33,959 bases of DNA from Gemmatales bacterium (GTDB lineage: Bacteria; Planctomycetota; Planctomycetia; Gemmatales; Gemmataceae), in NCBI GenBank assembly GCA_026004675.1, contig BPJP01000019.1:1-33959 (forward strand), in the 5' to 3' direction. How positions within the stretch are numbered: the stretch's first letter is position 1; each line of letters starts with the position of its first letter. Both the position numbers and the translations under genes were made by a program. Shown one piece after another: positions 8,846 to 17,805 of the stretch. Below the pieces are notes generated by a model. That model was not told the DNA's origin. It ran no database searches and worked only from the letters and a program-made list of their open reading frames with translations.

Positions 8846-9520
8846 TCAGTTCGGACTTTCGGTCTCGGCAGACGGATCTGCCGACTCAGTGCCGGGAACC
8901 TCTTGAGGCGCGCGTCTGCGATGTACGTACCACGCCAGGAATACCGCACCTACAATCGGTCCGAGGATCAGCAGCCAACGCTCTCCGTACTTGAACCAGC
9001 CGTATGCCTGTTCCATTTGTTTGCCGAACAGATAGACCAGTACGCCCCACACGCCGACCCACAAAACGGCACCGATCGTATTAAACAGCAAAAAACGATG
9101 CCACGGGTATCCGACGGAGCCGGCGGCAAATCCGTTGAGCTGTCGCAGCACTTCAACGAACCGCGCGACGACGATAATGGTTCCCCCGCGGCGTCGAAAA
9201 GTGTCTTCCACGCGAGTCAGTTTTCCGAACGTGATACCAACCTTCGGGCCATAGCGAAGCAACACCTTTCGGCCACCGAAACGACCAATGGCGTAACCGA
9301 GATTATCGCCAACGATGCATGCCGCCAACGCAAAGAGCACAACCAGAAAGATATTCATGCTGCCTTGCGAAGCGGCCAAAGCCCCGCCAATGAGCATCGT
9401 TTCGCCGGGCAAGGGCATACCGACGTTCTCCAGCAATAGCGCCACAGCGATACCCGCATAACCGTATTGTTCGAGAAACGGCTTGGCCAGTTGCATGAAA
9501 TGGTGGAAGGAAACGTTCAT
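8846..9520 (-). CDS. DedA-family (VTT/SNARE-associated) membrane protein
   Basis: This is a complete 224-residue inner-membrane protein of the DedA family. Members are linked to envelope homeostasis, and some recycle undecaprenyl phosphate. Family marks are FLEQYGYAGIAVALLLENVG then MPLPGETMLIGGALA, GDNLGYAIGRFGGRKVLLRYG, and the R-x-x-P-like region VVARFVEVLRQLNGFAAGS. The last 25 residues are hydrophilic (RRRAPQEVPGTESADPSAET). GAGGAAAG lies about ten bases before the ATG on the minus strand. The gene stands alone, facing the HAD remnant. Confidence 0.9.
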   Translation of the reverse strand: MNVSFHHFMQLAKPFLEQYGYAGIAVALLLENVGMPLPGETMLIGGALAASQGSMNIFLVVLFALAACIVGDNLGYAIGRFGGRKVLLRYGPKVGITFGKLTRVEDTFRRRGGTIIVVARFVEVLRQLNGFAAGSVGYPWHRFLLFNTIGAVLWVGVWGVLVYLFGKQMEQAYGWFKYGERWLLILGPIVGAVFLAWYVHRRRAPQEVPGTESADPSAETESPN

Positions 9521-9930
9521 CGGGCGTCACTTTCCTCGACCCGCAATCGTGCGCACTCGGGCGCTCCCAGCCGCGTGGCTCGACCGGAGACCACGGCGCG
9601 AACGGACACTTCGGCCGGCTCCCATCGTGGCCCCCCGAGCTTGGAGGTGCCGCAGCAAATTCGCCGCGCCCCCCGACATCTTCACCGTCAAAGAAGGCTA
9701 CACTCGTCGTTGTTCGGCCCACAGTACCTGCCATTATCACGCATCGACTCCTTTGCCGTCGGACCATCGTTAGCTGTAAGTCTAGCATCATCCGGCATCC
9801 AGGTGTCTTGCGACTCGCGATGGGGACGATACGATGACCTGAGGCATATCCGCCTCATTGCGTGCCGCGGCTGATGATCGCCTAGATCGCTTCGGTACCC
9901 GAACCATGGAAATCGAAGGCCTCACCAAAC
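9521..9930. other. 410-bp intergenic region without a recognisable gene
   Basis: I find no coding sequence here that resembles a known family on either strand. It separates two divergent genes, dedA-like and BASS-like, so it should hold both promoters, but no convincing -35/-10 pair stands out. A 6-bp inverted repeat, TGAGGC then GCCTCA with a six-base spacer (9840-9857), could be a small operator. Confidence 0.5.
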
Positions 9931-11067
9931 ATGAGACAACCGCCACATCGAGTGGATGGAGTAGGACGGCTGGTCCACACAATTCACAAGTACTTCATCT
10001 GGCTTGTGATTGGCTCGTACGTGGTGGCGTCGGTCATGCCGTCGCTGGGTCTTTGGATTCGCGACGTCAAACTTGGAAGTGTCAGTTTTCTCGGAGGTAC
10101 GCTAAGAATCTCCTTGCCGCTCCTGATGTTGGCATCGCTGCTCTTCAATGCCGGCCTGGGAGTCAAACCAGCCGAGCTGCGGCATCTTTTGCGAAAGCCG
10201 ATGATGGTCATGCTTGGGTTGCTCGGCAAGGTGTTCGTTCCTGTTATCTTTATTTTCTGTTTAGCTGCCATCGGCCGCATTTGGTACGAACCGGTTGAAG
10301 TCCAGCAGGTGCTTGTGGGGCTGGCTTTGGTTGCGGCGATGCCCATAGCCGGTTCGTCGACGGCGTGGGCGCAGAACGCCAATGGCAACCTGACGCTCAG
10401 CCTGAGCTTGGTGCTTTTCTCGACAATCCTCAGCCCGATCGTCACACCACTGGTGTTGCATGCGATCGAATACGCAACCATCGGTGACTACGCTAAAGCA
10501 CTCCAACACGTTGCCTCAGGAGGAATCGGCACTTTTCTGGGCGTATGGGTCATCCTGCCGTCATTTCTGGGCATAGCAGCGCGCTATCTGATGGGCGAGT
10601 ACCGTACGGCATCGGTCCGGCCTGTTCTCAAGCTAATCAATTACGTCGTGTTGCTGCTGTTGAACTACTCGAATGCATCGCTTTCCTTGCCCAAGACCAT
10701 TGCTCAGCCGGACTTCGATCTTTTGATTGCGATCTTTGTCATTTCGACTAGTCTCTGCGCGATTGCCTTCGCCTGCGGTTTTGGATTGTCCCAAATGTTT
10801 GGAGCGGATTTGCCGTCACGTGCCTCGTTGATGTTCGGCTTAGGGATGAGCAACAATGGTACGGGCTTGGTACTTGCCTCGATGATGCTGGGCGATCATC
10901 CGCAGGTCATGCTGCCCATCATTTTCTACAATCTGATCCAGCACATGGTCGCTGCCTTGGTGGACCATTTCATGCTTCGGCGAGCAGCAGATAGCGAGGA
11001 TAACGCCCCCTCGCAGGCGGACGGCCCCAATCCACAAATCGGAGGTGCCGCGACCAACTTCGATTGA
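9931..11067 (+). CDS. Bile acid:sodium symporter (BASS) family transporter
   Basis: The product is a 378-residue protein with about nine to ten membrane segments. It carries two family cores: ALVAAMPIAGSSTAWAQNAN with GNLTLSLSLVLFS, and FGLGMSNNGTGLVLASMML. These are the two crossover regions that bind Na+ and an organic anion in BASS transporters. Relatives carry bile acids, pantoate, pyruvate or sulfonates; the substrate here is unknown. The hydrophilic tail (RRAADSEDNAPSQADG) is typical of a cytoplasmic end. No strong ribosome-binding site precedes the ATG, so a slightly later start is possible. It stands 55 bases ahead of the glucose-6-phosphate dehydrogenase gene. Confidence 0.85.
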   Translation: MRQPPHRVDGVGRLVHTIHKYFIWLVIGSYVVASVMPSLGLWIRDVKLGSVSFLGGTLRISLPLLMLASLLFNAGLGVKPAELRHLLRKPMMVMLGLLGKVFVPVIFIFCLAAIGRIWYEPVEVQQVLVGLALVAAMPIAGSSTAWAQNANGNLTLSLSLVLFSTILSPIVTPLVLHAIEYATIGDYAKALQHVASGGIGTFLGVWVILPSFLGIAARYLMGEYRTASVRPVLKLINYVVLLLLNYSNASLSLPKTIAQPDFDLLIAIFVISTSLCAIAFACGFGLSQMFGADLPSRASLMFGLGMSNNGTGLVLASMMLGDHPQVMLPIIFYNLIQHMVAALVDHFMLRRAADSEDNAPSQADGPNPQIGGAATNFD

Positions 11068-11122
11068 TGTGCCGAGGCCTCGCTGCGTTGTCCCTTGATG
11101 GATCGATCCAACGGAGGTACGC

Positions 11123-12521
11123 ATGAGCGCGACAGACGCATTGGTTTTCTTTGGTGCGACCGGCGATTTGGCTTACAAAAAGATTTTTCCGGCGCTACAA
11201 GCCATGGCGCGGCGAGGGCATCTGGACATTCCCGTGATCGGGGTCGCCAAGTCGGACTGGACTCTGCAACAGTTTCAGGCGCGGGCCAGGGACAGCTTGG
11301 AGCATCATGGGGGAGTGGATCCGCCGGCCTTTGCGAAGCTGGTCGCGCAACTCCGCTATGTTGGAGGAGATTACAACGACCCGGCGACGTTTGCTGCCCT
11401 CAACCAGCAACTAGGGCCGGCCCGGCGCCCCGCCCATTATCTCGCCATTCCGCCGGTGCTGTTCAGTAAGGTCGTACGGCAGCTTGGCGAGTCCGGCTGT
11501 GCGCGCGATGGGCGCGTCATCGTAGAGAAACCATTTGGGACAGACTTAGCTTCGGCAGTCGAGTTGAATCGAATCCTACATGCACAGTTCCCGGAAGAAC
11601 GGATATTTCGTATCGACCATTTTCTTGGAAAAAAAACAGGTCAACAATCTGACCTTCTTTCGCTTTACCAACTCGTTTCTCGAGCCGGTGTGGAATCGCC
11701 GGTACGTGGAAAGCGTGCAGATCACCATGGCGGAAGATTTCGGCGTCCGCGGGCGGGGGAAATTCTATGACCAAACGGGAGCCGTGCGCGACGTGATAGA
11801 GAATCATCTTTTCCAAGTACTCTGCAATGTGGCGATGGAACCGCCCGTCCGCGAGGATAGCGAGTCGATTCGTGACGAAAAGATCAAGGTGCTACGGGCC
11901 ATCTCCACACTGACTCCCTCGGACATTGTGCGCGGCCAGTTTACCGGCTATCAGTCTGAACCCGGCGTCGCCCCTGACTCGAAAACGGAGACTTTTGCCG
12001 CGGTGAAGTTGAGCATTAATTCGTGGCGTTGGCAGGGTGTGCCGTTCTTCATTCGCGCTGGAAAGAATTTGCCGGTTACCTGCACCGAAATCGTCGTGCG
12101 ATTTCAGCCGGCGCCCACGATGTACGAACGGTTCAAGCTGGGGCCTAACTATTTCCGCTTCCGGCTCGATCCAGAAATCCTCGTCACGACGGGAATGAAC
12201 GTACTGGCGCCGAACACGGATACCGACGCGGAATCGGTCGAGATGATCGCTGCTCAGCACTTGGGTGGCGAGGCCATGACGGCCTATGAGCGAGTCTTGA
12301 CGGACGCCCTGCGGGGTGACCCTACACTCTTCGCGCGGCAGGACTATGTGGAAGAAGCTTGGCGGATTGTTGACCCGGTCATCAAAGCCGACCTGCCTGT
12401 ATATGCATACGAGCCACACAGTTGGGGACCGCACGAAGTCGACCGCGTGACACCACCGGGAGGCTGGGTCAACCCCGTTGTGGATGTCCCGAGCGATGGG
12501 GGCTCAGCGAGGGCAGAATAA
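11123..12521 (+). CDS. zwf: Glucose-6-phosphate 1-dehydrogenase, frame broken at an A8 run
   Basis: This enzyme oxidises glucose-6-phosphate to 6-phosphogluconolactone, making NADPH for the pentose phosphate pathway. ALVFFGATGDLAYKKIFPAL is the dinucleotide-binding site, IVEKPFGTDLASA and RIDHFLGK form the active site with the catalytic His, and PFFIRAGKNLPVTCTEIVV is the conserved C-terminal strand. The frame changes exactly at eight A residues (11629-11636). With seven, the protein reads RIDHFLGKKQVNNLTFFRF and runs to 12521 without another fault, about 465 residues. GGAGG at 11113-11117 is well placed before the ATG. The A8 run may be a sequencing error, a mutation, or a slippage site that still yields some full-length enzyme. 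Confidence 0.9.
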
Positions 12522-12864
12522 GCCGTGAGATCATTGGTGATGGCATGAGGGACGACTTCGGCGCAGTGCATCGAGAGACCTCTTGGGGACGCTGCCCGTC
12601 TCTTTCGTGCGTTCACTGCGTGGAAAGCTTGCCGCGCAAGTCTATTGAACGAGGCGGTGCCTGCGTCTGGAAATTGACGATCGACGACATATCACGGGCT
12701 GCGACTGCGGGAGGCGGTATTTGCTCGCCCGTACGATTCTGCACTGGACGCCGGAAAAGAATCCGTTTTGGGTTTCGAGCTGAGGCAGAAAACGGAACAT
12801 GCTACACTGGTACCTGCAAGAAAGCCTGCCGCCAACACCAACAGTCGCTTGGACAATCACTCTG
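12522..12864. other. Intergenic region ahead of the respiratory operon; promoter expected
   Basis: No gene is recognised in these 343 bases. Because the nine genes that follow are tightly packed, their main promoter is expected here. TGCTACACT (12800-12808) resembles an extended -10 element; no good -35 box stands at 17 bases. This is only a candidate. Confidence 0.35.
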
Positions 12865-13920
12865 ATGGTCACTTTTCATCTTCAAGCACAGCTGAACCAA
12901 TTCCTTAGAGCGCCGGCGATGCTGCTTGTTCCAGGGTTGGTTTTATGTGCGACCAGCGAGTCGACTTGGGGACAAATCCCGGAAATGTTTGATCCGGCCG
13001 GCCCGAATGCCGAATCGGTGCGCAGTGTGTTTTGGTTGGTGCTGGCCGTCTGCACGGTCATTTTCATCGTGGTCGGCGGGACCATCCTGGCGTTCGTCAT
13101 CCGCTTCCGAGAACGGACCATCGATGCCGAAACGGAACCCCCGCAGTTCTATGGAAGCCAACCCATCGAATTGGCTTGGACGCTGGCGCCGGCTTTGACC
13201 GTTCTCATGCTCGCGCTGGTGGTGATTCGGTCCGTCATCGAGCTTCGGACCGCGCCGCCAATGCAGCACGACCAACGTGTACGTGTGGTTGGGCACCAGT
13301 GGTGGTGGGAATTCGAATATCCGGACTACGGTTTCAGCACGGCCAACGAACTCGTTATTCCCGTCAGTGAGGGGGATCAACGTCGCAGTATTCACTTACA
13401 ACTGGAGTCGGCGGACGTCATTCACAGTTTTTGGGTGCCGAGATTGGCCGGAAAGACGGACTTGATTCCAGCCAAGACGAATGAAATGTGGCTTGCTGCC
13501 GATCAAGAGGGCACCTACTTCGGTCGCTGCGCGGAATACTGCGGCACGCAGCATGCGAAGATGCTGATTCGCGTGGATGTAGTCTCCGAGGCCGCTTTTG
13601 TACAATGGGTCGAACAGCAAAAGAAGCCGGCCGCGTGGAACCAGGCCGTGCAAACAGGACACGATCGGTTCATGGAATTGGCATGTGCCAATTGCCATAC
13701 GATCCGAGGCACGGATGCCCGGGGGCGTTTTGGTCCCGACCTGACGCATTTGATGAGCCGCCACGCGCTGGCATCGGGCATCATGGAGAACACCCAGGCG
13801 AACCTCACGCGATGGATCAAGAATCCGAACCTCGATAAAGCGGGGTGCCGGATGCCGAACATGCGACTAAGTGATGAGGATGTCCAAGCGATCGTCGATT
13901 ACCTCTTGACGCTAAGGTGA
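12865..13920 (+). CDS. coxB: Cytochrome c oxidase subunit II with fused cytochrome c domain (caa3 type)
   Basis: Subunit II receives electrons from cytochrome c at the CuA centre. After a signal-like start and two membrane helices (VFWLVLAVCTVIFIVVGG; LAWTLAPALTVLMLALVV), the periplasmic cupredoxin domain has VVGHQWWWEFEYP and the CuA ligands in GRCAEYCGTQHAKM (near residue 222). A C-terminal class I haem-c domain follows, with CANCH near residue 273 and a distal Met in the RMPNM region, so electrons can enter without a free cytochrome c. The frame is open to an ATG at 12799, and another ATG lies at 12919. I prefer 12865 because it gives the best signal peptide, but no strong ribosome site decides. 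It is the first gene of the operon and coxA begins three bases after its stop. Confidence 0.92.
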   Translation: MVTFHLQAQLNQFLRAPAMLLVPGLVLCATSESTWGQIPEMFDPAGPNAESVRSVFWLVLAVCTVIFIVVGGTILAFVIRFRERTIDAETEPPQFYGSQPIELAWTLAPALTVLMLALVVIRSVIELRTAPPMQHDQRVRVVGHQWWWEFEYPDYGFSTANELVIPVSEGDQRRSIHLQLESADVIHSFWVPRLAGKTDLIPAKTNEMWLAADQEGTYFGRCAEYCGTQHAKMLIRVDVVSEAAFVQWVEQQKKPAAWNQAVQTGHDRFMELACANCHTIRGTDARGRFGPDLTHLMSRHALASGIMENTQANLTRWIKNPNLDKAGCRMPNMRLSDEDVQAIVDYLLTLR

Positions 13921-13923
13921 TGC

Positions 13924-15603
13924 ATGACGGCTGCTCCACAATCCCATGCTCATGACAGCGACTCGAGCTTCCGGCCACCGTTGACGGCACGTTTGCATGA
14001 CTGGGTCACGACGGTCGATCACAAGCGCATTGGGCTGATGTACGTGATAATGAGCCTGCTGTTCTTGGTGGTCGGCGGCATCGAGGCGATGTTGATACGA
14101 TTTCAACTCTGGACGGCGAACAACACGCTCGTGTCGGCAGACACCTTCAATCAGCTCTTCACGATGCACGGAACGACAATGATTTTTTTCGTCGTGATGC
14201 CGATGATTGCGGGGTTTGCCAACTATCTGGTGCCATTGATGATCGGATGTCGCGACGTCGCCTTTCCGCGGCTCAATGCGCTTGGGTTTTGGCTGTCGTT
14301 GTTCGGCGGCTGCATTCTCTATCTGAGCTACTTCACGGGTAAAGGTTTGTATGGAGGCGGGGCCGCGCCCGACGTGGGCTGGTTCGCATACGCCCCACTG
14401 ACTTCCCCGGCATACGCGCGCGGCGGGAGCGTGGACTATTGGATTTTGGGGACGATGGTCAGCGGCATCGGTGGTATTACTTTTGCGGTGAACCTTATCG
14501 CGACCATTGTGACGATGCGCGCTCCCGGAATGCGTTTGGGGCAGGTTCCGCTGTTCGTGTGGATGATGCTGATCGACGCTTGGCTCATCCTGTTCGCCTT
14601 TCCGCCGCTGACCGCCGCCCAGGTGATGTTGCTGATGGACCGACACCTGGGAGCACATTTTTTCGACACGCAAGCCGGTGGGTCCGCCGTTTTATGGCAG
14701 CATCTCTTCTGGTTCTTCGGACACCCCGAGGTCTACATCATGGCGCTGCCAGCCTTCGGCATCATTTCCGAAGTCGTGCCTGTGTTCTCGCGCAAAGTCA
14801 TCTTTGGCTACACGTCGATGGCGATGGCGACTGCAGCCATCGGTTTCATCAGCATGGGAGTCTGGGCCCATCACATGTTTACGGTCGGCATGAGCGACGC
14901 GCTGGATGCGATCTTTTCCGCGGCGAGTTTTCTGATCGCTGTTCCAACGGGAATCAAGATTTTCAACTGGACGGCCACGCTCTATGGCGGCCGCCTGCGA
15001 TTGAAAACTCCGATGTTGTTCGCGTTGGGATTCCTGACAATGTTTCTGATTGGAGGTTTGACGGGCATTATGCTCGCTGCGGTTCCGGTCGATTGGCAGG
15101 TATCGGACAGCTATTTTCTTGTCGCCCACTTTCACTATGTGTTGTTCGGCGGCAGTCTTTTTGCGTTGATGGCGGGATTCTACTATTGGTTCCCCAAGGC
15201 AACCGGCCGCATGTTGGGAGAAGAGTTGGGCAGGTTGCACTTCTGGCTGTTGTTTGTAGGCTTCAACGTCCTGTTCGGCCCGATGCACGTCTCCGGAGTT
15301 CTAGGTATGCCGCGCCGGGTCTACACCTACCAGCCGGGCCAGGGATGGGAAGTCTGGAACCAGTTATCGACCATTGGTGGCGTCATCATGGGCATTGGTT
15401 TTTTGTGTTTTTTCGGAAATGTGATGCATTCCCTATTTCGTGGCAAGTCGGCCGGTTCCGATCCGTGGGACGCGTGGACACTGGAATGGGCAACGACTTC
15501 TCCACCGGCCGTCTACAACTTCGAGGTCGTCCCGGAGGTTCGCAGTCGTAGGCCATTATGGGATCTGAAACATCCCGAGGACCCGGATTGGAAACATGAG
15601 TAG
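13924..15603 (+). CDS. coxA: Cytochrome c oxidase subunit I (haem-copper oxidase, A1 type)
   Basis: This is the catalytic subunit, which reduces O2 to water and pumps protons. It has 559 residues and about twelve helices. WVTTVDHKRIGLMYVIMSLL is the standard opening. LFTMHGTTMIFFVVMP holds a haem a ligand His, FGHPEVYIMALPAFG holds the cross-linked His-Tyr pair and the Glu typical of A1-type enzymes, and WAHHMFTVG holds the two CuB His. VAHFHYVLFGG carries both the haem a3 and second haem a ligands. The K-channel stretch PTGIKIFNW is present. It overlaps coxC by eight bases, implying coupled translation. No faults are seen along the whole frame. Confidence 0.96.
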   Translation: MTAAPQSHAHDSDSSFRPPLTARLHDWVTTVDHKRIGLMYVIMSLLFLVVGGIEAMLIRFQLWTANNTLVSADTFNQLFTMHGTTMIFFVVMPMIAGFANYLVPLMIGCRDVAFPRLNALGFWLSLFGGCILYLSYFTGKGLYGGGAAPDVGWFAYAPLTSPAYARGGSVDYWILGTMVSGIGGITFAVNLIATIVTMRAPGMRLGQVPLFVWMMLIDAWLILFAFPPLTAAQVMLLMDRHLGAHFFDTQAGGSAVLWQHLFWFFGHPEVYIMALPAFGIISEVVPVFSRKVIFGYTSMAMATAAIGFISMGVWAHHMFTVGMSDALDAIFSAASFLIAVPTGIKIFNWTATLYGGRLRLKTPMLFALGFLTMFLIGGLTGIMLAAVPVDWQVSDSYFLVAHFHYVLFGGSLFALMAGFYYWFPKATGRMLGEELGRLHFWLLFVGFNVLFGPMHVSGVLGMPRRVYTYQPGQGWEVWNQLSTIGGVIMGIGFLCFFGNVMHSLFRGKSAGSDPWDAWTLEWATTSPPAVYNFEVVPEVRSRRPLWDLKHPEDPDWKHE

Positions 15604-16192
15604 CGGAGCGTTTACTGATTCCATTGGACACGACTCCACATCCACTTGGTCCACAGCCCAAGTTGGAATGCTGGCCTTCTTGTGTTCGGAAGCGGCGTTC
15701 TTCGCGACGCTGTTGATCGGCTACCTGACCTATGCTGGGGTAGAGATGGCGGGGCCAACACCCAAGTCGCTCAGTTTGCCGCTAGCGATCACCAACACCG
15801 TGTTCCTGTTGCTGAGCAGCGTGACGATCGTGCTGTCGCTCAAGTCGCAATCGCGAACCGATCGCAGTGGGTTCACCCTGTGGATGCTGGTTACCGCGGG
15901 ATTGGGCATGTCGTTCTTGGTCGGCACCGGATTTGAATGGTATCGACTGATCTATCATGATGGTCTGACGATCAGCCGGAATTTGTTTGGAACGACCTTT
16001 TTCACGCTAGTCGGCTTTCATGCCACGCATGTAACGGTCGGCATCCTGGCGATGATCGTGCTTGTGATTCGCAGATCGAAAGGCTGGATGGCGGTCGATA
16101 GCGAAGCTCCGGAACTGGTCTCGTGGTATTGGCACCTTGTCGATGGAGTTTGGTTGTTGATTCTGGTTCTCGTTTACCTGATGGGGCGATAG
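15596..16192 (+). CDS. coxC: Cytochrome c oxidase subunit III
   Basis: The product has 198 residues and five predicted helices, the short form of subunit III that lacks the first two helices and is common beside caa3 oxidases. Hallmarks are GMLAFLCSEAAFFATLLIGY, TGFEWYRL, FFTLVGFHATHVTVGI with its conserved His, and WYWHLVDGVWLLILVLVY at the end. Subunit III stabilises the catalytic core and binds lipid. The start lies within the last codons of coxA, and the stop is seven bases before the next gene. Confidence 0.93.
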   Translation: MSSGAFTDSIGHDSTSTWSTAQVGMLAFLCSEAAFFATLLIGYLTYAGVEMAGPTPKSLSLPLAITNTVFLLLSSVTIVLSLKSQSRTDRSGFTLWMLVTAGLGMSFLVGTGFEWYRLIYHDGLTISRNLFGTTFFTLVGFHATHVTVGILAMIVLVIRRSKGWMAVDSEAPELVSWYWHLVDGVWLLILVLVYLMGR

Positions 16193-16199
16193 GATCTCG

Positions 16200-17063
16200 A
16201 TGCAGTCACCCGACAACATCGCGACAGGGAATTCGCATCGGGAAAGGTTGAAAATGCCTCGACCGACGGCTTGGCCGATGGTGCTGGCGGCGGGCGTTGC
16301 CTTGATCGCGACTGGGATTGCCACGAGCCTTGCTGTTTCCGCGGCGGGTCTCGCGGTGTTCGGTATCGCGTTGGCCGGATGGTTGTCGGAGCTTCGGCCT
16401 GGGCGTGGTGAAGTCGAGGTGCCATGGGTTCCGGTGGCGCGACGAGCCCAACCCGTCGCCGTTTCGCAACGCGCCGTCGCTGCGCCGCGCGAAGGCTTGC
16501 CGGGGCACCGCGTCTACTTTCCCGAGCACGTTCATCCCTATTCTTCCGGCGTGGTGGGCGGGCTGGTTGGCGGCGTCGCGATGGCTGCGGTGGCTTTAGC
16601 TTATGGGATGTTCAGCGGTCGCGGCGTTTGGTACCCGATCAACATGTTGTCGGCCGTGATTCTGACACGTTACAATGCCGAGAATGTTCAGGCCATTGAG
16701 CAGTTCGATTTGACATCGCTTCTTGTTGCCACGGCACTGCATCTCGTTATTTCGCTGTTGGTGGGACTGTTCTACGGAATTCTGCTGCCGACTTTGCCAA
16801 CTGGGGCGATGCGCATAGCGCCGGTCATCTGGGGCGGCATAATCGCTCCGCTCTTGTGGAGCTCCGTCCTGTACGGCTTCATGGAGGTGATCAATCCCGT
16901 CATGAGTCAACATGTCGCCTGGCCTTGGTTCATCGCTTCGCAATTCGCCTATGGGATCGTGGCCGGCTGGTACGTCGCGACTACTGAACAGGTGCCGGTC
17001 ACGCAAACTGAGGGGGGCAGATCGGTCACCGGTACTCGTGAGGAGGCGGATCCTGATGTCTAG
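16200..17063 (+). CDS. Membrane protein of unknown function inside the oxidase/bc operon
   Basis: The product has up to 287 residues. After a short hydrophilic start it has two close helices (TAWPMVLAAGVALIATGIAT; GLAVFGIALAGWLSELRPGR). This pattern resembles small oxidase subunits or C-terminal extensions of subunit I. A hydrophilic linker contains GHRVYFPEHVHPYSSG, and about four more helices follow (GGLVGGVAMAAVALAYG; LLVATALHLVISLLVGLFYG; IAPVIWGGIIAPLLWSSVLY; FIASQFAYGIVAGWYVA). No haem or metal motif is evident apart from the His-rich linker. A second ATG at 16254, with GGAAAGG six bases upstream, may be the real start. Its place between coxC and the cytochrome c gene, with an eight-base overlap, suggests a structural or assembly role in the complex. 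That role is inference only. Confidence 0.75.
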   Translation: MQSPDNIATGNSHRERLKMPRPTAWPMVLAAGVALIATGIATSLAVSAAGLAVFGIALAGWLSELRPGRGEVEVPWVPVARRAQPVAVSQRAVAAPREGLPGHRVYFPEHVHPYSSGVVGGLVGGVAMAAVALAYGMFSGRGVWYPINMLSAVILTRYNAENVQAIEQFDLTSLLVATALHLVISLLVGLFYGILLPTLPTGAMRIAPVIWGGIIAPLLWSSVLYGFMEVINPVMSQHVAWPWFIASQFAYGIVAGWYVATTEQVPVTQTEGGRSVTGTREEADPDV

Positions 17064-17805
17064 TCGATTCGCCGCTGTCAGTGCAGGACTCCTTTCCGCG
17101 TCCCTGTTCCTTTTCGGCTGTGGCAAACCAGATCCGGCGAAACGGTATGTGCGTCCGGAACAGGTCATGGACTTCGGGCGCCTGTTTGGGAAGAATTGTT
17201 CCGGTTGTCATGGAATGGACGGACAACTCGGGCCAGCGCCACCTCTTAACGATACGCTCTTTCAAGCAATTGTTACCGATGAACAACTCAGGGACGTCAT
17301 TCAACGCGGAAGAGCGGGGACATTGATGCCCGCCTTCGGACGCGCCAACGGAGGGCCGCTCACCGACGAACAGATCCATCTGCTGGTACAAGGAATTCGC
17401 GAGCAATGGGAACGGCCGGACGCAAATCTGCCCAAGGACTTACCCGCATACCAAGTCTCATTCGACGATCCCGCGGGACTCGCCGGTGCGAATGTTGCAC
17501 AAGGTAAGCGAGTGTTTGCTGAGGCTTGTGCGGGTTGCCACGGGGACTCGGGTTCCGGTGGAACGGCTGGAGCGATCGCAGATCGGTCGCTCGGGAGGTT
17601 ATTGAGTGATCAACTCTTGCGACGTATCGTGATCACGGGACGAGCCGATCTAGATATGCCTAACTACGCACTCTGCGGTGAACAGTCGCCCCTGAAGCGA
17701 CCGCTGACCGACAACCAGATTCGCGATGTTTGCGCCTACGTGCGTTCTCTTCAGTCAATGACTGCCGACAATTCCAAGGTCCAGGCATCTGTGAGTACAC
17801 CATGA
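17056..17805 (+). CDS. Dihaem cytochrome c lipoprotein
   Basis: This 249-residue exported protein has two class I cytochrome c domains. The start is a lipoprotein signal (SASLFLFGC, lipid-anchored Cys 22). The first haem site is CSGCH (residues 48-52) with a probable Met ligand in LMPAFG. The second is CAGCH (near residue 159) with a probable Met in DMPNYA. AGGAGG at 17041-17046 sits nine bases before the ATG, which fixes the start inside the end of the previous gene. Its stop overlaps the Rieske start by four bases. It is likely a membrane-tethered electron carrier between the Rieske/cytochrome b part and the oxidase. Confidence 0.92.
   Translation: MSSRFAAVSAGLLSASLFLFGCGKPDPAKRYVRPEQVMDFGRLFGKNCSGCHGMDGQLGPAPPLNDTLFQAIVTDEQLRDVIQRGRAGTLMPAFGRANGGPLTDEQIHLLVQGIREQWERPDANLPKDLPAYQVSFDDPAGLAGANVAQGKRVFAEACAGCHGDSGSGGTAGAIADRSLGRLLSDQLLRRIVITGRADLDMPNYALCGEQSPLKRPLTDNQIRDVCAYVRSLQSMTADNSKVQASVSTP

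Noticed and set aside
9521..9791. A small gene in the region upstream of the dedA-like gene
   Set aside because: Open frames exist on both strands, but none has a ribosome site, family motif or convincing codon pattern.
13912..14673. A minus-strand open frame rich in His and Gln opposite coxA
   Set aside because: The composition is that of an antisense reading of a membrane-protein gene. There is no domain and no ribosome site.
14439..15551. A 370-codon open frame overlapping coxA in another frame
   Set aside because: The subunit I frame contains every haem and copper ligand, so the overlapping frame is a shadow.
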